Origin: Rhodobiaceae bacterium
GTDB taxonomy: Bacteria > Pseudomonadota > Alphaproteobacteria > Parvibaculales > Parvibaculaceae
Reading direction: 5' to 3'
NCBI GenBank assembly: GCA_021404525.1
Contig: JAAWWE010000007.1
Span: forward strand, 62,001 to 126,000
Length of the DNA: 64,000 bases
Made by a program: the position numbers and the translations under genes. Under the pieces are notes generated by a model. The model was not told the DNA's origin, searched no databases, and saw only the letters and a list, made by a program, of their open reading frames with translations. Positions 7,658-16,187 of the stretch are shown here, one piece after another (position 1 is the first letter of the stretch; every line of letters starts with the position of its first letter).

Positions 7658-8788
7658 TCAGGACGCGTAGTCCTTCTGGAGAGCGGCACCAACGCGCTCG
7701 TTCATCATTTCGATGGACCCGTCCGTATAGCCAGCAATCTTTGCCGAGATGAGATGACGGCCGAGGCCATGCTCCTCACGTAGCCCATTCGCACCCATGG
7801 CTTGTATGCAAGCCTCGATGAGCGTTACCGCTCGCTCAGTCGCGAACTTCTTGGCTTGCGCCGCGCGGGTAACAGCATCCCGTTCTTCTTCGATAAGAGT
7901 GCCCGCCCAATGGGTTAGCGCGCGCATGGCTTCTAGCTCTGTTGCCACATCAGCCAGCGACCATTTCAATCCCTGGTGCCCAAGGAGCGGTTCGCCAAAC
8001 GCTTTGCGGATCGCGCCATAGCTCACGGCCTTTTCCAGAGCATCGGCAACGAGCCCGGCGCACATGGCGGCCACATAGACACGTGCACCATTGACGCCAG
8101 ACATGGCGGATTTGAAGCCGTCGCCGGGCCCAGCAAGAACATCTTCGTCGGCCACAAAATAGCGATCAAGCTTGAAGCCTCCGGCGCCAATCCCGTGGCC
8201 GCCGCTGAGCGCATAGGGCTCCACGCGAGTGAAGCCGGGCATGGTCGCATCCACAAGAAAGGAGCCGACCCCCCGCCAGCCCGCATTTGGGTCAGATTGG
8301 GCATAGGTCACAAACAGATTGGCGATGCCTGCATTGGTGATCCAGCCTTTCTCGCCGGTGAGCTCCCACCCGCCGTCCACTTTTGCGGCGTGGGTGGTGA
8401 TGCCGGCAAAATCACTTCCGGCACCTGGCTCTGACAGGGCCGTCGCCGCAAACATGTCGCCGGACAAGATGCGGGGCACATATTCTTCGAGATGACGGAT
8501 GTTTCCGCCAGCAGCGAGACGTGCGGCTACATTCTGCGTATTGATGAGCGCAAAGATGAAAGGCATGTCCGCCCGCGACATGTCTTCGCAAAGCGCTAGC
8601 TTTGTGAGGAACGAAAGCCCGAAGCCACCGGCCTCCACGGGGGTCTCCAGGCGCATGAGCCCTGCGTCGGCCGCCTGTTTTAGGGCAGCAACCGGCTGCT
8701 TCTTCTCTGCCTCCCATCGCGCGGCATTGGGCTCGACCATTTCGCGTCGAAAGCGGGCGGCTGTTTCGAGATATTCCTCGGCATTCAT
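7658..8788 (-). CDS. Acyl-CoA dehydrogenase family protein with altered active site
   Basis: 376 aa, normal length for the family. FAD/substrate motifs: FAATALSEPGAGSDFAGI and GEKGWITNAG. The usual catalytic bases are not plain. The helix-G segment reads GVNGARVYVAA instead of xxERL, and the C-terminal YEGT region reads GYTDGSIEMM, with Asp at the Glu position. The start ATG 8788 has GGAGG just upstream (GGAGGTGTCC); a longer in-frame start would overlap the thioesterase gene. Last gene of the - strand cluster 12569-7658, 13 bp after the thioesterase stop, which implies a shared substrate. Confidence 0.9.
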   Translation of the reverse strand: MNAEEYLETAARFRREMVEPNAARWEAEKKQPVAALKQAADAGLMRLETPVEAGGFGLSFLTKLALCEDMSRADMPFIFALINTQNVAARLAAGGNIRHLEEYVPRILSGDMFAATALSEPGAGSDFAGITTHAAKVDGGWELTGEKGWITNAGIANLFVTYAQSDPNAGWRGVGSFLVDATMPGFTRVEPYALSGGHGIGAGGFKLDRYFVADEDVLAGPGDGFKSAMSGVNGARVYVAAMCAGLVADALEKAVSYGAIRKAFGEPLLGHQGLKWSLADVATELEAMRALTHWAGTLIEEERDAVTRAAQAKKFATERAVTLIEACIQAMGANGLREEHGLGRHLISAKIAGYTDGSIEMMNERVGAALQKDYAS

Positions 8789-8801
8789 GGACACCTCCTG
8801 A

Positions 8802-9719
8802 TCAGACGCCCAATCCTGGCACAACAAACTTCTCAAGGCCCGCTTTCATATCCGGCGGAATGGGTATGGCCTTGCGGGCGACGAGATCAAGCGCGATAGC
8901 GACAGCTTCGGCAGTCGCAACACATTGGCCTGTTTCCACATCAAACAGCCAGTGCGCCCAGGTATAGGTCTTGTCCGTTACTTCTTTGAGGCCACTTCTG
9001 AGCGTCAGAATGTCACCGACTTTCGGTGCATCGCGATAGACGAAGCGGTATTCGAGCGCCGCGCCACCTGTCGTGCTGTCCTTTGAGCGGTCATCTCCGC
9101 GGGTCTGCGCCAGAAGGTTGGGAATGGAATCGGAGACAATGCCCATAAACCGTCGCGTCGCGAGAAAATCACCGGTCACACACCAGTCGCGCATCACCTC
9201 ACCCTGAAAGGTTGTGAGCAGGCCCATTTCTTCGGCGTCGCCCAGACTTGGCGCGGCGCGGGGCGGTGTGAGGTCAAGCCCCCGGGGGCTGCCATGTGGC
9301 GGCACCTCAACTTTGACAGCCTCTGCTTTCGCAATCATCGCATCGGAGATGGGCACTTGCGCGCGGTCTGTGTCTGACCGCAGGCTTGCATGTGCAAAGA
9401 ATGTCGCCGCCACATCGCCGGACACCGTGTTCAGCATTTCAAAATAGCAGGTAAGACGGTTTGCATCGGCCTCCACCACACCACCGCGAATATAGATGGG
9501 AGCACCAGGGCGCTGTTCGCGCAGGAACCGAATGTGGTGGTCCTCGGCCACCAGGCGGGCGCCGGTCCGTTGGATCTCATTGCGCCCGTGGCCCAGGTGA
9601 AGGCTGAGTGCTGCAAGCGCATTGGTGGCCTTCTCGGAATAGAATTGCACATTCATGTGCCCCATCCCGTCGGTTTCCCAGGTCTGAACCGAACTGCGGT
9701 AAAGCTCAACAAAGCTCAT
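8802..9719 (-). CDS. Acyl-CoA thioesterase, double hotdog (copy 1 of 3)
   Basis: 305 aa, two 4HBT-type hotdog domains. The N-terminal domain has the active-site pattern SVQTWETDGMGHMNVQFY. The corresponding C-terminal element is degraded (GEVMRDWCVTGDFLATRRF), so only one active site may work per subunit. Expected reaction is hydrolysis of an acyl-CoA thioester in the cytoplasm. It lies between an acyl-CoA dehydrogenase gene (13 bp) and a paralogue. Confidence 0.85.
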   Translation of the reverse strand: MSFVELYRSSVQTWETDGMGHMNVQFYSEKATNALAALSLHLGHGRNEIQRTGARLVAEDHHIRFLREQRPGAPIYIRGGVVEADANRLTCYFEMLNTVSGDVAATFFAHASLRSDTDRAQVPISDAMIAKAEAVKVEVPPHGSPRGLDLTPPRAAPSLGDAEEMGLLTTFQGEVMRDWCVTGDFLATRRFMGIVSDSIPNLLAQTRGDDRSKDSTTGGAALEYRFVYRDAPKVGDILTLRSGLKEVTDKTYTWAHWLFDVETGQCVATAEAVAIALDLVARKAIPIPPDMKAGLEKFVVPGLGV

Positions 9720-9763
9720 GAAACTCTCCAGTTAATGTGGATAGGTATTTGCGTGTGACAAAC

Positions 9764-10660
9764 TCAACCGAGTCTATCGCGAATTTCGTGTGGCAGATCG
9801 ACGGCCTTGCGGGTCTCCCGCGAGATGAGAAGGGCTGTTCCTTCAGAGGCTGCAGCGGCCTCGCCCGTCTCCGCATCAAACATCCAGTGCCGATAGCGCA
9901 GCGTCTTGGCATCCTGCGCTTCAAGGCCGGTGCGCACAAAGAGCGTCTGTCCTGCCTTCAGTTCTTTGAAATAGGCAAGGCGCATCTCAACAGTGGCGGT
10001 TGCGAGACCTTTGGCTTTCTGTGAATGGCGATCAAGGCCCGCCGCTGCCCACATATGTCCCTGACACTCAGAAAAGCGGGCGAGATAGAAGCGCGAATTC
10101 ATATGATCGTTTGCATCGCATTCCCAGCGATTGACAGCAGACCGGTTTGTTTCATGCATGCCTTTGGCCTTCGCGCGGTCGAGGGACGCATCGCGATCCA
10201 GCGATCCGTCCGGCTGTGAACGCGGCTGCGCAGCATCTGGCCGGTCGACCATGATTTTTTCAGCCTGCCCGCGTGCGAAATCACTCCAGGGAACAAGCTT
10301 CCGCACATTCAAGTCAAAATGTCCCACATCGACGACCAGCGTGGCAGACAGTGTGTCCGTGAGCGCATTGCGAACTTCCTGATAGATCCGCATTGTCTTG
10401 TCATTGAGCGACAGAACGCCTGACCGCACAGCAACCAGATCACTCGCAAACAGTTCTTTGTGAAACCGGATGTGATGTTCAAGCGCAACATAGGTCGTCC
10501 GCTCGGTCTGCTGATGCTCGTAGCCAAGGCCCAGAAAAGCCTGCTGATGAAAGGCCGCATCAGATGTTTTGCCCATATAGAACTGAATGTTCATATGGCC
10601 CATCTCATCGCATTCCCAGGGGTTCACATAGCCGCGATATGTATCAATCATCTCGCCCAT
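9764..10660 (-). CDS. Acyl-CoA thioesterase, double hotdog (copy 2 of 3)
   Basis: 298 aa. Both halves keep the 4HBT motif: NPWECDEMGHMNIQFY in the first and NRWECDANDHMNSRFY in the second, so this copy looks fully competent at both sites. A low-complexity, proline- and aspartate-rich linker separates the halves. It starts one base after the stop of copy 3, so translation is probably coupled. It is related to its two neighbours in domain layout and motif, consistent with tandem duplication. Confidence 0.87.
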   Translation of the reverse strand: MGEMIDTYRGYVNPWECDEMGHMNIQFYMGKTSDAAFHQQAFLGLGYEHQQTERTTYVALEHHIRFHKELFASDLVAVRSGVLSLNDKTMRIYQEVRNALTDTLSATLVVDVGHFDLNVRKLVPWSDFARGQAEKIMVDRPDAAQPRSQPDGSLDRDASLDRAKAKGMHETNRSAVNRWECDANDHMNSRFYLARFSECQGHMWAAAGLDRHSQKAKGLATATVEMRLAYFKELKAGQTLFVRTGLEAQDAKTLRYRHWMFDAETGEAAAASEGTALLISRETRKAVDLPHEIRDRLG

Positions 10661-10661
10661 C

Positions 10662-11513
10662 TCAAGTCACTTTCATGAGGTAGGGCGCGAGCTTGGCGCT
10701 TTCTTCATCGCTAAAGGCGACGGTCTTGCGGGCATCCAGATCAAGCATGACTGCCGCTGCCTCACCCGTCGCCACCAGAGCGCCAGTGGATCCATCAAAC
10801 AGGAAATGTGCAAAACGCAAGACGCGGCCCATCACCTCGACCATGGCACTTTTCCCCACAAGAACCGTCCCGGCGCGTACATCTGCCAGTCGGTCAAGCC
10901 GCATTTCCAGTACCACAGTGCCGCGCCGTGCCTTGATCATCGTGTCGCGATCAAAGCCAACATGCTGCCAAAGGTGCGCGGCCCCATCAGAAAAACGACC
11001 CATAATATGTTGCTGACGCATGAGACCTGTTTCGTCGCAATGCTCTGGATGCACCACACCTTGATAAATAGGGATCAGGCTTGAAGCTGCCTGATCATCA
11101 AGCTGCAAATGAGGCAAAGAAGATGCCCCCGGGACACCACGGGGCAGTGCGCCCTTTGCAAGAGGCTCAAAGGGCCCCTCCTCCAAACCGGACGGAAGGT
11201 CGGTCTGACTGGAAAGCGTTGCGGCGAGAACACCGGTTGCTGAGTTGTGAAGCTCATGGGAGAGAGTGAGCCCACCATCATGCCTGCCAGTCGCGCGGCT
11301 CGTGACGGCAAAAATGTCGCCGGCTCTCAGTTCGCGATGAAAGCGGATATGATCGCGGTGAGATATGACGGATCGGTTGATGCCGCGGGTGACCCCGTAA
11401 GCGCGATTGGCATCGGCTGCCGCTGCCACATAGAACTGAACGTTCATATGGCCCACTTCATCGCAGTTCCATGTGTTGACGATGCTCTGAACGGTTTGGA
11501 TAGCTTCTGTCAT
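10662..11513 (-). CDS. Acyl-CoA thioesterase, double hotdog (copy 3 of 3)
   Basis: 283 aa. First domain has an intact motif (NTWNCDEVGHMNVQFY). The second is eroded (HPEHCDETGLMRQQHI). It is the first of the three in transcription order, 90 bp downstream of the esterase gene. The likely role matches its paralogues; different substrate chain types are possible but not visible in the sequence. Confidence 0.85.
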   Translation of the reverse strand: MTEAIQTVQSIVNTWNCDEVGHMNVQFYVAAAADANRAYGVTRGINRSVISHRDHIRFHRELRAGDIFAVTSRATGRHDGGLTLSHELHNSATGVLAATLSSQTDLPSGLEEGPFEPLAKGALPRGVPGASSLPHLQLDDQAASSLIPIYQGVVHPEHCDETGLMRQQHIMGRFSDGAAHLWQHVGFDRDTMIKARRGTVVLEMRLDRLADVRAGTVLVGKSAMVEVMGRVLRFAHFLFDGSTGALVATGEAAAVMLDLDARKTVAFSDEESAKLAPYLMKVT

Positions 11514-11603
11514 GAATACTCTTGGAAAGACGGGCCGCGCCGCACTTTAGAAAGAGGCGAAGGAAAAGTCATATTGTTGAGGGAGGGCGAGGGTGCCCCA
11601 GCG

Positions 11604-12569
11604 TCACTTCGTGGTTTGGATAAGGAACGCATCCATGCGTTTTACAGCGGATGCGGCCAGTTCGCCGGGGAACGCGACAAAGCCATGTGCGCCGCCAGGA
11701 TAGACAGCAAGCTCTGCCTCATTGCCAGCCGCTGCCCAGCGGGCATGCATGAACAAGCTATCATCCAGCAGCGCATCGGCTGTTCCAACACTGAAGAGGG
11801 CAGGCGGCATACCCTTAAGGTCTGCAAATAGCGGCGAGATATCCGGATCTGAGGCGTCTGCATCTTTCGGAATAAAACACTCATCAAATTTGTGTAGGTC
11901 ATGGGTGCGCAAGATCAGATAGGGCTCATCCCCAAAGGCGCGGGCACTTGGCGTCCAGCGCAGATCAAACGCCCCGAACACAAGATTGGCACCGGCAAAA
12001 TCCGCATAGTCATGACGGTCGCGCATACGGAGCAATGTGACAGCAGCCAAGTGCGCACCGGCGCTCTCGCCGCCGACAGTCAGCACATCCGTTCCAAACT
12101 CAGTTTTGGCATTCTTTATGAGCCAGAGGGCGGCGGTTTCGCAATCATCAGGGCCGGCAGGATAGGGATGCTCCGGCGCGAGGCGGTATTCAACGCTGAC
12201 GCAAGCCAGGCCGCAATTGTCGGCGATCCGCTCAAGCATTGGGTCCTGGCCGTCGGCGGACCCAAATACCCATCCGCCACCATGAAAATGAAGATAGACG
12301 CCTTTGGGGTTGTCTGGCGCGATGATCCGCAGCTCAATATCGCCCCCCTTGCCAGGGATTGTCCGCGTGACGGCGCGGTCGGATTTCGGGACCAGCGGAA
12401 ACGGTCCCTCGCCGCGGTCACGCCGGGCGCGGGCTTCGGCGACCCCAATGTCCCAATTGTCGTCAGAATTTTCTAACAGCTCAATCAGCGCGTCGTTGAT
12501 TGCTTTGGTCTCGGCAGAGACCGCGTCCTCGCCAAACAAAGCCGGATCGAATGGATTGCTGCCTGTCAT
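11604..12569 (-). CDS. Alpha/beta hydrolase, hormone-sensitive-lipase type esterase
   Basis: 321 aa. Shows the HSL-family set: oxyanion motif FHGGGW, nucleophile motif [18 protein letters not shown] between them, and a C-terminal GGAHGF with the catalytic His; the acid Asp is in [10 protein letters not shown]. It hydrolyses short- to medium-chain esters. AGGGGG sits just upstream of ATG 12569; a GTG three bases earlier is an alternative start. Head of the - strand cluster ending at 7658: it could release a carboxylic acid that the following thioesterase and dehydrogenase genes handle. Confidence 0.9.
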   Translation of the reverse strand: MTGSNPFDPALFGEDAVSAETKAINDALIELLENSDDNWDIGVAEARARRDRGEGPFPLVPKSDRAVTRTIPGKGGDIELRIIAPDNPKGVYLHFHGGGWVFGSADGQDPMLERIADNCGLACVSVEYRLAPEHPYPAGPDDCETAALWLIKNAKTEFGTDVLTVGGESAGAHLAAVTLLRMRDRHDYADFAGANLVFGAFDLRWTPSARAFGDEPYLILRTHDLHKFDECFIPKDADASDPDISPLFADLKGMPPALFSVGTADALLDDSLFMHARWAAAGNEAELAVYPGGAHGFVAFPGELAASAVKRMDAFLIQTTK

Positions 12570-12711
12570 CACGTCCCCCTCATTTCAATGTCTTTGGCCC
12601 GCAAGATATAGAAGCGGCTCCTTCCCGTCTAATAGGCTGAAACAAAAAGGAAAAATGACTTGAGCCTGGATCAGGATTGGTCGGAAACAACAAAGATTGC
12701 CGCTGTGCGAG

Positions 12712-12725
12712 TTGATCCTGGTCAA
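12712..12725 (+). promoter_or_regulatory. FNR/FixK-type anaerobox
   Basis: TTGATCCTGGTCAA fits TTGA-N6-TCAA. It ends 55 bp upstream of ATG 12781, a distance compatible with class II activation (site centred near -41) and a short leader. Confidence 0.5.
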
Positions 12726-12780
12726 CGCAGGCTTACCGCCAGATGACCATCATGCAGGCTCGCACACAAAGGGAGAGAGT

Positions 12781-12987
12781 ATGGAACCCATATGCCGCGA
12801 TCGGATCGCGTCGGCCCGTCTTATGAAAGAATATGGATTGGATAGCGAAGGGGCGAAGCGTCTCTTTTCGCTGAAGAATTGCGCCATGGCGTCAGACTGC
12901 TGTCACCGTGATGTCTGTCGCGATCTGCTTGAAACAGTCTGGCAGGTGAAAAACCCGCCAGACGGATTCTTGGTCGCACCACTCTAA
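12781..12987 (+). CDS. Small cysteine-rich protein, unknown
   Basis: 68 aa. Five cysteines, with a cluster CAMASDCCHRDVC in the second half, suggest metal or redox chemistry, but no known family is recognised. GGGAGAGAG precedes ATG 12781. An FNR/FixK-like site lies upstream, suggesting expression at low oxygen. Its 3' end contains a strong hairpin (GTCTGGC at 12937 with GCCAGAC at 12957), without a T-run. It converges on the DJ-1/PfpI gene. Confidence 0.65.
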   Translation: MEPICRDRIASARLMKEYGLDSEGAKRLFSLKNCAMASDCCHRDVCRDLLETVWQVKNPPDGFLVAPL

Positions 12988-13022
12988 GAGGTCAACAGGC
13001 GAGACCTATGGGTGGGCGCGTG

Positions 13023-13706
13023 CTAGTGCGCTCTGGGCACCCGGCCAATCCGCTCAGGAAGAGGTCGTGGTGTGGCGTCACCGCTATCCATTGTCGCCGC
13101 GACAAGTTCAATGGTTTCCGGCGCCGCCGTTGCGACGCTGCCGGAGTTAAAGGGCGGCTCAGGTGCATATTCTATCGCCAGCTGCAACGCTTTGGCATAG
13201 TCCTCGCCCGCGATCTGAGCTGAAAGGTGAAGCCCCATGTCGATGCCCGCCGACACCCCGGCCGCGGTGATAATGTCGCCATGATCCACCCAGCGCTCTG
13301 CGACAGGTGTTGCTCCATAGCTTTCAAGAACATCGTAGCGCGCCCAATGGGTCGTTGCCTTTTTCCCATCAAGCAGGCCTGCCGCCGCCAGGATGAGGGA
13401 ACCAGTGCAAACGGACGCGTTGATCTTGGTTGTTTTCGCAATCTTGCGCACCCAGTCCATCTGATGGGGATCGTTCCGCACTGCTTCATCCGCAAACCCG
13501 CCAGGAACAAGGAGAATGTCAGCGCTATCAACTTCATCAATGCTTTTGGGAGCATAGATATCAATAAGGCCATTGTCGTTGGCGACCATGCCGGCTTCTT
13601 TGGCAACAAAGGTTACCTCCGCATCCGGCAAACGGCTGAGAGTCTCAAAAGGGCCGATCGCATCAAGCGTTGTGAACCCATCATAGAGAAAAATCACGAT
13701 GTGCAT
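13023..13706 (-). CDS. DJ-1/PfpI family protein, isonitrile hydratase-like
   Basis: 227 aa. Glutamine-amidotransferase-like fold with the nucleophile elbow SVCTGSLILAAAGLL, then ATTHWARYDVL, and the N-terminus HIVIFLYDGFTTLDAIGPFE; this combination matches the isonitrile-hydratase/ThiJ group. Members hydrate isocyanides or act as protein or small-molecule hydrolases. ATG 13706 was chosen because GGGAG lies eight bases before it; ATG 13721 is also in frame. The extra upstream in-frame stretch overlaps the next gene and lacks family character. Confidence 0.85.
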   Translation of the reverse strand: MHIVIFLYDGFTTLDAIGPFETLSRLPDAEVTFVAKEAGMVANDNGLIDIYAPKSIDEVDSADILLVPGGFADEAVRNDPHQMDWVRKIAKTTKINASVCTGSLILAAAGLLDGKKATTHWARYDVLESYGATPVAERWVDHGDIITAAGVSAGIDMGLHLSAQIAGEDYAKALQLAIEYAPEPPFNSGSVATAAPETIELVAATMDSGDATPRPLPERIGRVPRAH

Positions 13707-13809
13707 GTGGTGCACTCCCATGGTTACTGAGGGGCGTAATCTAGGAGGTACCAGGTTTGGCGGAAATGACATTGAACAGACAGTTTCCGCCAATCCGGAT
13801 GCGTGATGT

Positions 13810-14256
13810 CTAATCGCTGGGTTGTGAAAAGGCGACCAACGCAAGCACAACAAAGGCCGCAATAACGCCAACGATCGCAATAGAGAAGAGCGTGAAGGTG
13901 AGCGTGTTCCAGTCGATGCCGGTGAAAGCGAGGCCGCGGCCACCGGTCATGCCGGACACAAAAGACGCCAGGATATTGCCCCAGCCTGTCGCAATGAGGC
14001 CCCAGGTGATGATGGATGAACGTCCCTCACTCACGGTGAGCTGTTTTGCGGCGGCAGCCACGGCGATCATCATCATGCCGTTCAGCGTGCCTTCAAGATG
14101 TGCCATGCGCCAGGCACGAAGCGCCTCAGCTTCAACCGCGCCACCTCCAGCTGCAACAGCGTCCAGAGCCCACAAAAAGGGGACACCTGCGGCGAGCCCC
14201 AAAATAAACACAAGGGCTCCATGTCCAATCAGCAAACTGTGATGTCGAGTTGGCAT
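13810..14256 (-). CDS. Styrene-oxide-isomerase-like four-helix membrane protein
   Basis: 148 aa with four hydrophobic segments. By my recollection of StyC, the alignment covers the whole length: GHGALVF near the N-terminus, then W-x2-AH-x2-G-x-LNGMM-x-IAVA, then GW-x-N and RGL-F. His53 and Asn59 keep the spacing of the StyC haem ligand (His58) and the epoxide-contacting Asn64; the position of the StyC active-site Tyr appears to be Ser here. StyC is a haem-b membrane enzyme converting epoxides to aldehydes. No styrene monooxygenase or phenylacetaldehyde dehydrogenase is nearby, so the substrate is open. Confidence 0.65.
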   Translation of the reverse strand: MPTRHHSLLIGHGALVFILGLAAGVPFLWALDAVAAGGGAVEAEALRAWRMAHLEGTLNGMMMIAVAAAAKQLTVSEGRSSIITWGLIATGWGNILASFVSGMTGGRGLAFTGIDWNTLTFTLFSIAIVGVIAAFVVLALVAFSQPSD

Positions 14257-14342
14257 TGTATTCCTCCGGTGATTGTCTAACTTGTCGGTCTAAGAATGAA
14301 GGTCGGGGCGCTCGGGACCTCGACCCAATGGGAGATACTCAA

Positions 14343-14711
14343 ATGATCGGATACGCAACACTTGGATCGAACGACCTGGAAAAAGGCGCCAAGTTTTATG
14401 ATGATTTCCTTGGTGCCTTTGGTGGCCAGCGGGCGATCAGCATGGATCGCATTATCTTTTGGAACGATGCTAAGGGTGGCGCCATGCTGTCTTTGTGCAT
14501 TCCCTACGATGAGAAAACCGCGACGCCGGGCAATGGCAACATGCTCGCCCTTGCAGCAGAATCGACCGATGAGGTTGACGCCATGTACAAAAAGGCGATT
14601 GAGCTTGGTGCAACTGACGAAGGCGAGCCCGGCGCGCGTAACGAGCAATTCTACGGCGCTTACTTCCGCGATCTCGACGGCAATAAAGTTTGCTGCTTCA
14701 AGTTCACTTAA
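14343..14711 (+). CDS. VOC (glyoxalase/dioxygenase) superfamily protein
   Basis: 122 aa, one vicinal-oxygen-chelate module pair: MIGYATLGSNDLEKGAKFYDD at the start and YFRDLDGNKVCCFKF at the end. Metal-binding positions are not clear enough to name a reaction. Start ATG 14343 has GGGAG eight bases upstream; ATG 14328 is also in frame. Divergent from the styrene-oxide-isomerase-like gene and ended by a terminator at 14740. Confidence 0.85.
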   Translation: MIGYATLGSNDLEKGAKFYDDFLGAFGGQRAISMDRIIFWNDAKGGAMLSLCIPYDEKTATPGNGNMLALAAESTDEVDAMYKKAIELGATDEGEPGARNEQFYGAYFRDLDGNKVCCFKFT

Positions 14712-14739
14712 GACATCTGTTGTCATATGACAGCAGTCC

Positions 14740-14770
14740 GGCGGGCGCTCTTTGGGTGCCCGCCTATTTT
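14740..14770 (+). terminator. Intrinsic terminator after VOC gene
   Basis: Stem GGCGGGC / GCCCGCC followed by TATTTT. Confidence 0.75.
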
Positions 14771-14781
14771 GTGGGCACACA

Positions 14782-16077
14782 TCAATAGGCGCCTGCCCAC
14801 ATGTCCCAGTCCCGTGAAAGTCCGGGGCCGGCCAGCGCCCAGTTGGGGCGTGCGCCGATGAGTTTTGCAGCAGTCCCTGGGAAATTGGTCATCATCCGAC
14901 ACTGGCTCCAGTTGAGGAATCGGTACCGATTGAGCGCTTTGTTCATCTCAGGCACCGGATCGCGGCCACAAAGCAAGGCCTCCGCAGCTGCCGTCGCAGC
15001 GACGGCAGACCGCACCATGCCGTCTCCCGTGATGATCGGCGCACCACCGGAATATATATAGGAAAGATCAAGCGTGTCTTTCTGACGATTGCGCAGTCCC
15101 CGCCAGCGCAGGCAGGGGACAGCGGCCTGACCCTTTGTCTCTTCCACATCGTGGGCTTCAAGCCCTAGCTGCTCGCCGACACCGATGATTTCGTCGGTCA
15201 GCACCTCATACTCGTGAGCTTTGTCAAAGCTTCCAGCCTTCGCGACACGATAGAAAATCCCGTAGTAACGCGCTTCTGGCGAGAGAGGGTCCTGAAAGGG
15301 ATAGAGGACGGACATATCAAGTCCGCCATCCCGGTGGATGAAGGCGCAGAATGCATCATGTTTGTCGATGACGCCCTTTGAGGTGCGCGCATTGTCGGTA
15401 AAGGTGATTTGCGACGCGAGAACGAACTCTTTGGGGGCAGGCGCCTCCCAGATTGTTTCGGCATTCTCAAGCGGTTTTGGCTTGGCGTTGACAATCAACG
15501 GTCGTTCGCCAGGCGCGAGGGCGCGTAATGCCTGCCAGTCATTCACTTCTTCTTCGACATGTTTGACACCAGCGCGTTTCGCAAGCGCAATGAGCGCTCC
15601 AGCAAGACGCGAATTGCGCACGCCATACGCAAGCGGTTCCCGCACAGAGCGGTCTTTTCGAACACCCTCGCTGGTCATCCATGTGGTTGGCGAGCGAAGC
15701 GAATATTGGCCACCCTCAACATCACAAAGGGAGACGCGTTGGCGATAGGTAATCGCATCGGTCCAGTCCGGCCCATACATTTCTCGGAGTACGTCAGCAC
15801 GATCAATACCCAAGGCGGCGGCATAATAGTCAATACTGCGTGCGCGAAGAGTGACCCCGTTGATGAGCCGACGGCTTTCGGCAACAGGCGGGGCAGCAAT
15901 CACGACGCGTCCCGCAAACTCCGGCGCCCGGTTAAGGCGGGCTGCAAGCACGGCAGCGCCAATCCCGTTGCCGCTAATGACAACGCTGTCATAGGCGCAA
16001 TCTGTTTGCGGACGGGCTAAGCCTTTCCAGGCAGGCAAATAGGCGTCACGCCCCTTAATGGCGAATGTATCGAGCAT
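14782..16077 (-). CDS. FAD-dependent oxidoreductase, unknown substrate
   Basis: 431 aa. A Rossmann dinucleotide-binding element near residues 31-48 (VVISGNGIGAAVLAARL, a relaxed GxGxxG) and a late flavin-contact motif (APIITGDGMVRSAVAATAAAEALL) match flavoprotein monooxygenases and related geranylgeranyl-reductase-fold enzymes. The middle is poorly conserved, so no reaction is assigned. GGGAGGG precedes ATG 16077. It is divergent from a TetR gene, with a duplicated palindrome between them, so it is probably controlled by that regulator. Confidence 0.75.
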   Translation of the reverse strand: MLDTFAIKGRDAYLPAWKGLARPQTDCAYDSVVISGNGIGAAVLAARLNRAPEFAGRVVIAAPPVAESRRLINGVTLRARSIDYYAAALGIDRADVLREMYGPDWTDAITYRQRVSLCDVEGGQYSLRSPTTWMTSEGVRKDRSVREPLAYGVRNSRLAGALIALAKRAGVKHVEEEVNDWQALRALAPGERPLIVNAKPKPLENAETIWEAPAPKEFVLASQITFTDNARTSKGVIDKHDAFCAFIHRDGGLDMSVLYPFQDPLSPEARYYGIFYRVAKAGSFDKAHEYEVLTDEIIGVGEQLGLEAHDVEETKGQAAVPCLRWRGLRNRQKDTLDLSYIYSGGAPIITGDGMVRSAVAATAAAEALLCGRDPVPEMNKALNRYRFLNWSQCRMMTNFPGTAAKLIGARPNWALAGPGLSRDWDMWAGAY

Positions 16078-16096
16078 AAAGCCCTCCCTCCCAAAT

Positions 16097-16134
16097 TAGA
16101 GCTTAAACTCTAAGAAAGTAGAGCTTATACTCAA
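16097..16134. promoter_or_regulatory. Duplicated operator between FAD enzyme and TetR genes
   Basis: TAGAGCTTAAACTCTA (16097-16112) is an inverted repeat with arms TAGAG/CTCTA. A second copy, TAGAGCTTATACTCAA (16119-16134), lies exactly 22 bp on, two helical turns. The site is about 20 bp upstream of ATG 16077 and 54 bp upstream of ATG 16188, fitting control of both genes. Confidence 0.75.
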
Positions 16135-16187
16135 AAAAAATCCCGTCAAGGGGTGACACAGGCGGGCGGGGCAGGTATCCAAAGCAT

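Noticed and set aside
12937-12963. Strong hairpin GTCTGGC/GCCAGAC as terminator
   Set aside because: It lies inside the coding sequence of the Cys-rich protein and no T-run follows; kept only as a note on that gene.
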